Source: Arenimonas fontis (GTDB lineage Bacteria > Pseudomonadota > Gammaproteobacteria > Xanthomonadales > Xanthomonadaceae). From it: 50,859 nt of DNA. How positions within the stretch are numbered: the stretch's first letter is position 1; the number at the start of each line of letters is the position of its first letter. Below the pieces are notes generated by a model. That model saw nothing but the letters and a program-made list of their open reading frames with translations. It was not told where the DNA came from and did no database searches. Location of the stretch: NCBI RefSeq assembly GCF_008386465.1, contig NZ_VUOD01000012.1, positions 1-50,859 on the forward strand. The letters run 5' to 3'. Position numbers and translations under genes: made by a program. This document shows, one piece after another, positions 46,574 through 50,859 of the stretch.

Positions 46574-46978
46574 TCAGGCCGCCGGCCAGAGCGCCAGCAC
46601 CAGACCGATCACCGTGAACTGCAGGGTGTGGTAACCGGCGTTGATGGCGAACAGCTTGAAGCTGCGGCGCTCGAACAGGTAACTGATGCCGAAGCTGGAG
46701 GCCACCCAGCACAGTCCGGCCGAGAATCCGGCGCCCAGACCCAGGGCCAGCGGCGGGCGCGGGCCCAGGAACATGGCGAACACGAAGCTGGCGATCAGCA
46801 GCAGCACGAAGGTGCTGCCGAAGATCACGCCCATGTTGCCCTTGGCCAGTTCTTCGTCGCTGAGCCCGACCTCGCGCTGCCAGGCCTTGCCGAACAGCAT
46901 CGGCGAATACCACAGGCCGCCCAGCACGAAGCTGGCCACGGCGGCGGTCAGGATGGCCCACACGTTGATTCCTTCCAT
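46574..46978 (-). CDS. DUF1761 membrane protein
   Basis: This 134-residue protein has four predicted helices. The N-terminal INVWAILTAAVASFVLGGLWYSPMLFGKAW (quoted in part: GGLWYSPMLFGKAW) is the DUF1761 signature. Function is unknown. The ATG at 46978 is preceded by a purine-rich GGGGGAGACGG. It lies 74 bp downstream of the AraC regulator gene and 4 bp before the HCCA-isomerase-like gene, so it could be under that regulator's control. Confidence 0.85.
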   Translation of the reverse strand: MEGINVWAILTAAVASFVLGGLWYSPMLFGKAWQREVGLSDEELAKGNMGVIFGSTFVLLLIASFVFAMFLGPRPPLALGLGAGFSAGLCWVASSFGISYLFERRSFKLFAINAGYHTLQFTVIGLVLALWPAA

Positions 46979-47052
46979 TGCCGTCTCCCCCTCGGTGTCG
47001 GTTCGGAGGCGCCCAGTGTGCCTTCCCCGGGGCCGGGCGTCTTGGATTTTCG

Positions 47053-47928
47053 TTACCTCAGCACCAGGCTGCCGCCGTCGGCCATGGCGTGCCGGATGAA
47101 CTGGCCCGGCGACAGGCCGGAGAAGGCGCGGAAATCCCGCACCAGGTGCGACTGGTCGAAATAGCCGCAGGCCTCGGCCAGCTCGGCCCAGGGCACCCGC
47201 TCGCGGCCGGCCAGCAGGGCGGTGGCGGCGCGGAAGCGGTGCACGCGGGCCAGGCTCTTCATGCCCATGCCGACCTGGCGACGGAACAGCACGGCCAGGT
47301 GCTTGCGGCTGACCCCGGCCTCGCGCGCCAGCGTTTCCACCGGCAGACGGCCGGCGCTGGCCTCGATGCGGCCCAAGGCCCACAGCGTCAGCGGCGAGGG
47401 CGCGTAGCGCGGCCGCAGCCGCGCCAGCAGCCAGTCTTCGACCAGGGCGAAACGGGCCTCCAGCGTCCGGGTCTCCAGCAGGCGTTCGCGCAGCGTTTGC
47501 GCGTCCCCGCCGACCAGATCCTCCAGCGGCAACACCCTTCCGACCAGCCGGTCGGCGTCCACGCCCAGCCAGGGCCGGGCGCCGGCAGCGCGGAAGGTCA
47601 CGCCGAATAGCGCGTTGCCATGCGGCGCCTCGGTGTCGATCGGCCCCTGGTGCAGGCCGGAGTACCAGACGTCGCGGAACGGGACGCGCCGCTCCGGCGG
47701 CCCGGGCTCGATGCGGTACTGCACCGGCCCGAGGTTGATCAGCAGCTGGCTGCCGCCCGAAGGCAGGATCCGGTCGCGCTGGTAGGCGACCCGGCCTTCG
47801 CCGTACCACAGCATGGTGACGACGTCGGCCAGCGCGGCGGGCGATGACCGCCAGGCCACCGTCCAGCGCCCCAGGGCGTCGTCCTGGTGGTGGACGTGGA
47901 GATGGCGGTGGCGGGGTGTTCCGTCCAT
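47053..47928 (-). CDS. AraC-family transcriptional regulator
   Basis: This 291-residue regulator has an N-terminal cupin-like effector domain (about residues 10-150, DUF6597-like) including LPSGGSQLLINLGPVQYRI and FGVTFRAAGARPWLG. The C-terminal double helix-turn-helix domain (about residues 185-290) carries LAREAGVSRKHLAVLFRRQVG and IACGYFDQSH-like ACGYFDQSHLVRDFRAFSGLSP. The ligand is unknown. It starts 13 bp after the pseudo-amidohydrolase stop with GGAAGG as ribosome site, so it is probably in the same transcript as the amidohydrolase pair and may regulate it or the DUF1761 gene downstream. Confidence 0.92.
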   Translation of the reverse strand: MDGTPRHRHLHVHHQDDALGRWTVAWRSSPAALADVVTMLWYGEGRVAYQRDRILPSGGSQLLINLGPVQYRIEPGPPERRVPFRDVWYSGLHQGPIDTEAPHGNALFGVTFRAAGARPWLGVDADRLVGRVLPLEDLVGGDAQTLRERLLETRTLEARFALVEDWLLARLRPRYAPSPLTLWALGRIEASAGRLPVETLAREAGVSRKHLAVLFRRQVGMGMKSLARVHRFRAATALLAGRERVPWAELAEACGYFDQSHLVRDFRAFSGLSPGQFIRHAMADGGSLVLR

Positions 47929-47941
47929 TGGCCTTCCGGCC

Positions 47942-49207
47942 TCATTTCACGTAGGCCCGCGGCAGCTCGCCCGAGGGCACCAGGTAGCGGTCGCGCAGCT
48001 CGGTCTGGCGCGAGCGCATCGGTACCGGTTTGCCAGCCAGCCACATCTGCTGCGCCAGGCTGGTCACCTCCAGCGGATCGCCGCTCCACAGCACCAGGTC
48101 GGCCACCTGGCCGACGGCGATGCGGCCGCGGTCGCGGATGCCGAAGATGCGCGCCGGTGCCGAGGTCAGCCCGGCCAGGCCGGCCTCCCAAGGCAGGCCG
48201 TTGGCGACGGCGTTGCCGGCCAGCTGGCGGATCTTGCGGGCGTTGTGGGTGGCATCGCCGCTCTGGCTGAAAGCCACGGTCACGCCGGCGCGGTGCAGGC
48301 GGGCGGCGTTGTCCAGGCGGGCGCCGAGGCGGTCGAAGTCGTAGGGCAGGTTGAGCAGCGGATCCAGCAGCACCGGCGCGCCGGCCGCGCGAAGCTCGTC
48401 GGCCACCTGCCAGGCTTCGGCGCCGCCGGCGATCACCGGCCGGATGCCGTGCCGGCGGGCGAAGGCCAGGGTCTGGCGGATGTCGGCGGCGCGGTCCACA
48501 TGGAAGACCACGCGGCCGCCGTCCAGGTAGCGGGCCAGGGCGGCGCGGCCGGCCCGGGTCAGCAATTCGTCGCTGCCGTTGCGGGCATCGGACACCGCTT
48601 GCTCCAGCAGCATCCACTGGCCGGCCCGGCTGCCTCCGGACAGGGGCGAAACATCACTGCCCAGGTTGATGAACAGGCTGCGGCTGCCGGCCAGGGGGGC
48701 GTGGCTACCGTCCAGCACGAAGGCGCTGCCCTGGCCGGCCAGCAGGCTGCCGCCGGGCACGGCGCCGGGCGCCAGCACCGTAAAGCTCAGGCCCTCGATG
48801 CGGCTGACCGGGATGGCCATGGACGCCGGATTGAAGGCCAGGTCCAGATCGAACTCCGGCCGCCACACCGCCTGCTGCGGCGGCACCAGGGTGCCCAGGG
48901 CGAGATTGCCGTCCACGGTGGCGGCCTCGCCGGAGACTTCCTCCACGCCCAGGCCGCTCAGGCCGGCGAACAGTCCCGGGGTCAGCGGCCGGCCCCCGGC
49001 CTCGACGACGGCGGCGCCGGCCGGGGCCGGCAGGTCCCTGCCGATGGCCCGGATCACGCCGCCCCGCACCAGCACGTCGTGGTCCTTCAGGGTGCCGGCG
49101 GCGTCGGCGGTGTGCACGGTGGCGCCGCGGATCAGCAGATCCTGGGCCGCGGCCGGCGCGGCGAGGGAGCAGGCGCAGGCGATGGCGATGGCGAACAGGC
49201 GCTTCAC
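47942..49207 (-). CDS. Secreted amidohydrolase-like protein lacking the metal ligands (probable pseudoenzyme)
   Basis: This 421-residue protein has a signal peptide (ending APAAAQD) and aligns along its length with the gene just upstream. The metal site is lost: the first-strand HxH is L83-S84-G85, the HH pair of strand 6 is replaced (PVIAGGAEAW), and the strand 8 Asp is Gln (FSQSGDATH). One His remains in VVFHVDRAAD. The outer barrel sandwich, with VADLVLWSGDPLEV, is well kept, so the fold is intact. The GTG start overlaps the upstream stop (GTGA), coupling the two. It is not a broken gene: no frameshift or stop is seen. Confidence 0.85.
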   Translation of the reverse strand: MKRLFAIAIACACSLAAPAAAQDLLIRGATVHTADAAGTLKDHDVLVRGGVIRAIGRDLPAPAGAAVVEAGGRPLTPGLFAGLSGLGVEEVSGEAATVDGNLALGTLVPPQQAVWRPEFDLDLAFNPASMAIPVSRIEGLSFTVLAPGAVPGGSLLAGQGSAFVLDGSHAPLAGSRSLFINLGSDVSPLSGGSRAGQWMLLEQAVSDARNGSDELLTRAGRAALARYLDGGRVVFHVDRAADIRQTLAFARRHGIRPVIAGGAEAWQVADELRAAGAPVLLDPLLNLPYDFDRLGARLDNAARLHRAGVTVAFSQSGDATHNARKIRQLAGNAVANGLPWEAGLAGLTSAPARIFGIRDRGRIAVGQVADLVLWSGDPLEVTSLAQQMWLAGKPVPMRSRQTELRDRYLVPSGELPRAYVK

Positions 49208-50613
49208 GGCGACACCTCCTGGCCGAGCATGAAATCGCCGACCGGCTGGCGGGCCGGATCGTCGCGGTCGTACAGCAGGGCGCCGTCCACCCAGACCTTT
49301 TCGGCCTTGGCGTAGACGCTGAAGGGGTTGCCGCTCCACAGCACCAGGTCGGCCATCTTGCCCGGGGTCAGGGTGCCGGTCTGGTCGGCGATGCCGAGCG
49401 CGCGGGCGGCGTTCTGTGTCAGCCAGCGGATCGCCCGCTCCGGCGGCAGCGACAGCCCCGCCGCTTCGCCGCGCGCCATCACCTTGGCCGCTTCCTGGTT
49501 CAGCCGCTGGATGCCCTCGGGCGAATCGGAATGGACGATGGCGCAACCGTTGGCCGGCCGGTCCACCAGGGCGATGTTTTCCTGGATGCCGTCCAGCGCT
49601 TCCATCTTGAAGCCCCACCAGTCGGCCCAGAGCGCGCCGCAGATGCCGCGTTCGGCCAGGGTGTCGGCCAGCTTGTAGGCCTCCACGCCATGGTGGAAGG
49701 CGGCGATGCGGAAGCCGAACTCGTCGGCGAGGTCGATCATCTGCGCCATCTCGTCGGCGCGGTAGCAGTGGATGTGCACGGTGATGTCGCCGCGCAGGGC
49801 CCCGGCCAGGGTCTCCAGGCGCAGGTCGCGCTGCGGCGCTTCGTCCTTGCCGGCGTCCGCGGACTTGCCGCGACGGCGATTGCCTTCCTCCCTGGCCGCC
49901 AGGTGGCGGTCCCAGGCCTCGCGGTATTTCTGCGCCTCGATGAAGGCGGCGCGGTAGCCGGCGATGTTGCCCATGCGGGTCATCGGCGCCTGGCCGCGGC
50001 CGCCGTAGACGCGCTTGGGGTTTTCGCCACAGGCCATCTTCAGGCCGTGCGGGGCGTCCGGGAACTTCATCGCCTGCACGGTCGTCGCCGGCACGTTCTT
50101 CAGCACCACGCCGCGGCCGCCGATCAGGTTGGCCGAGCCCGGCAGCACCATCATCGTCGTGACGCCACCGGCCAGGGCGGTGGCGAAGCCGGGATCCTGC
50201 GGCCAGACGCCGTGTTCGGCCCAGACCTGGGCGGTCACCGGTGCGGTCATCTCGTTGCCGTCGGCATGCGCGGTCACGCCCGGGGCCGGGTACACGCCCA
50301 GGTGCGAGTGCACGTCGATCAGGCCGGGCGTTACCCACTTGCCGGCACCGTCCACCACGACGGCGTCGCCGGCATCCAGGTCGCGGCCGACCGCGGCGAT
50401 GCGGCCATCGCGCATCAGCACGTCGGCCTGCTCCAGGCGCTGGCCGTCGCCGGTCAGCACCGTGGCGCCGCGCACCAGCACCGGCGCAGACGGCACCGGC
50501 CGGTAGGTGCTCGGGAAGGAGGCATCGGAAGAAGCGGCCCGGGCGGTCGGGGCCGGTATGGCCGCGGCCAGCAGGACGACTGCCAGCAGGCCGGCTTCGA
50601 GGCTTGGTTTCAT
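49204..50613 (-). CDS. Secreted metal-dependent amidohydrolase
   Basis: This 469-residue protein has a signal peptide (AIPAPTARAAS) and an amidohydrolase barrel. Metal and catalytic residues are all visible: H102 and H104 in GLIDVHSHLG, H280 and H282 in VHIHCYRADE, H307/H308 in AFHHGVEAY and D363 in VHSDSPEG. ADLVLWSGNPFSV near the C-terminus is the beta-sandwich. It resembles the imidazolonepropionase/dipeptidase-like periplasmic group; the substrate is unknown. A GGGGAGC ribosome site precedes the ATG at 50613; the open frame upstream lacks similarity. It is the first gene of a five-gene minus-strand run. Confidence 0.93.
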   Translation of the reverse strand: MKPSLEAGLLAVVLLAAAIPAPTARAASSDASFPSTYRPVPSAPVLVRGATVLTGDGQRLEQADVLMRDGRIAAVGRDLDAGDAVVVDGAGKWVTPGLIDVHSHLGVYPAPGVTAHADGNEMTAPVTAQVWAEHGVWPQDPGFATALAGGVTTMMVLPGSANLIGGRGVVLKNVPATTVQAMKFPDAPHGLKMACGENPKRVYGGRGQAPMTRMGNIAGYRAAFIEAQKYREAWDRHLAAREEGNRRRGKSADAGKDEAPQRDLRLETLAGALRGDITVHIHCYRADEMAQMIDLADEFGFRIAAFHHGVEAYKLADTLAERGICGALWADWWGFKMEALDGIQENIALVDRPANGCAIVHSDSPEGIQRLNQEAAKVMARGEAAGLSLPPERAIRWLTQNAARALGIADQTGTLTPGKMADLVLWSGNPFSVYAKAEKVWVDGALLYDRDDPARQPVGDFMLGQEVSP

Positions 50614-50638
50614 GGCGTGCTCCCCAGCAGGTGCCGCC

Positions 50639-50668
50639 ACCCTAGCCACAAGCGCGGGCCGATGCCAA
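50639..50668 (-). promoter_or_regulatory. Candidate promoter for the amidohydrolase operon
   Basis: On the minus strand TTGGCA (5/6), an 18-bp spacer and TAGGGT (3/6) lie about 26 bp upstream of the ATG. The -35 is good and the -10 weak. Confidence 0.4.
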
Positions 50669-50787
50669 GGCCGTCCGGTCACGGTTCAAGGCCGGCGTGC
50701 CAGAATGCCCGGGCGATACGGAGAAGAAAAAGGCCTCTTTTCAATTTCGAGTGGGTAAGCTGGACCTGAGCAGGTACGGGATCGGGT

Positions 50788-50859
50788 ATGACTGACAAGC
50801 TGTTTGAGGCTGCCTTGGGGGTCTCTCCGCCGTGGCAGGTGACGGGCGCGGACTTCGAT
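50788..50859 (+). CDS. ISL3-family transposase, N-terminal fragment cut by the window edge
   Basis: The first 24 codons are open to the last base and include KLFEAALGVSPPWQV and GADFD. This matches the typical ISL3 transposase start, a short helix then a PPW motif before the zinc-finger region. The 60 bp before it have more A/T than the surroundings (GAAAAAGGCCTCTTTTC at about 50726-50742), suggesting the element's left end lies between about 50700 and 50780, but no terminal repeat could be fixed. With only 24 residues the family call is tentative. Confidence 0.65.
   Translation, partial: MTDKLFEAALGVSPPWQVTGADFD

Noticed and set aside
47942-49207. Pseudogene
   Set aside because: Active-site residues are missing, but the frame, signal peptide, start coupling and C-terminal motif are intact, so it is listed as a coding pseudoenzyme.

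Overview
The window is very GC-rich, densely coded DNA from a gammaproteobacterium, most likely a member of the Lysobacteraceae (Xanthomonadaceae). This placement rests on gene content and order: an aa3-oxidase (cta) cluster with a DUF2909 gene embedded in it, a plant-type glutamate-cysteine ligase next to PEP carboxylase, a TonB receptor with a VTGTR-type plug start, a DsbA-like lipoprotein paired with cytochrome c4 opposite engB, and several S9-peptidase/amidohydrolase exoproteins. No rRNA, tRNA or CRISPR array was seen. Almost everything looks chromosomal and housekeeping. The two ends are the exceptions: bases 1-131 are a 13-bp tandem repeat and the last 72 bases are the beginning of an ISL3-type transposase, so the window may be a contig broken at repeats.

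Layout. (1) 129-3284: putA (proline catabolism), minus strand. (2) 3621-12033: cytochrome c oxidase genes in the order DUF2244, ctaC, ctaD, a 42-residue membrane peptide, ctaG, ctaE, [DUF2909 antisense], SURF1, a SCO-like CxxxC protein, ctaA, ctaB, with repeated ATGA overlaps. They supply the oxidase subunits, copper insertion, and haem O/A synthesis. (3) 12080-16733, minus strand: rpsU, yqeY, dnaG (a macromolecular-synthesis operon without rpoD next to it) and an S9 peptidase. (4) 16868-22168: tsaD, folB, folK, a DUF6159 membrane protein, folM (minus), a MidA-type methyltransferase, a VanZ-like protein. (5) 22271-26448, minus strand: cca, an NDUFA9-like NAD(P)-binding protein, Slt-type lytic transglycosylase. 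(6) 26504-30321: TauE/SafE transporter and a large TonB-dependent receptor with a clear terminator. (7) 30465-32958, minus strand: EEP hydrolase, DsbA-like lipoprotein, dihaem cytochrome c4 with a good sigma-70 promoter; then engB on the plus strand. (8) 33833-36951: an incomplete oligopeptide ABC system (oppB and oppA split by a convergent membrane gene). (9) 36980-41120: gshA and ppc. (10) 41157-44814, minus strand: a small unknown protein and a propeller-amidohydrolase fusion, followed by a membrane diguanylate cyclase. (11) 45949-50613, minus strand: five co-directional genes, namely an intact secreted amidohydrolase, a translationally coupled paralogue that has lost nearly all its metal ligands, an AraC regulator, a DUF1761 membrane protein and a HCCA-isomerase-like protein.

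I did not find a defence island, prophage, biosynthetic cluster or anything that clearly qualifies as a new system. The most worthwhile leads are the enzyme/pseudoenzyme amidohydrolase pair, the 13-bp repeat that supplies the putA stop codon, the small cox-operon peptide, and the split opp locus.
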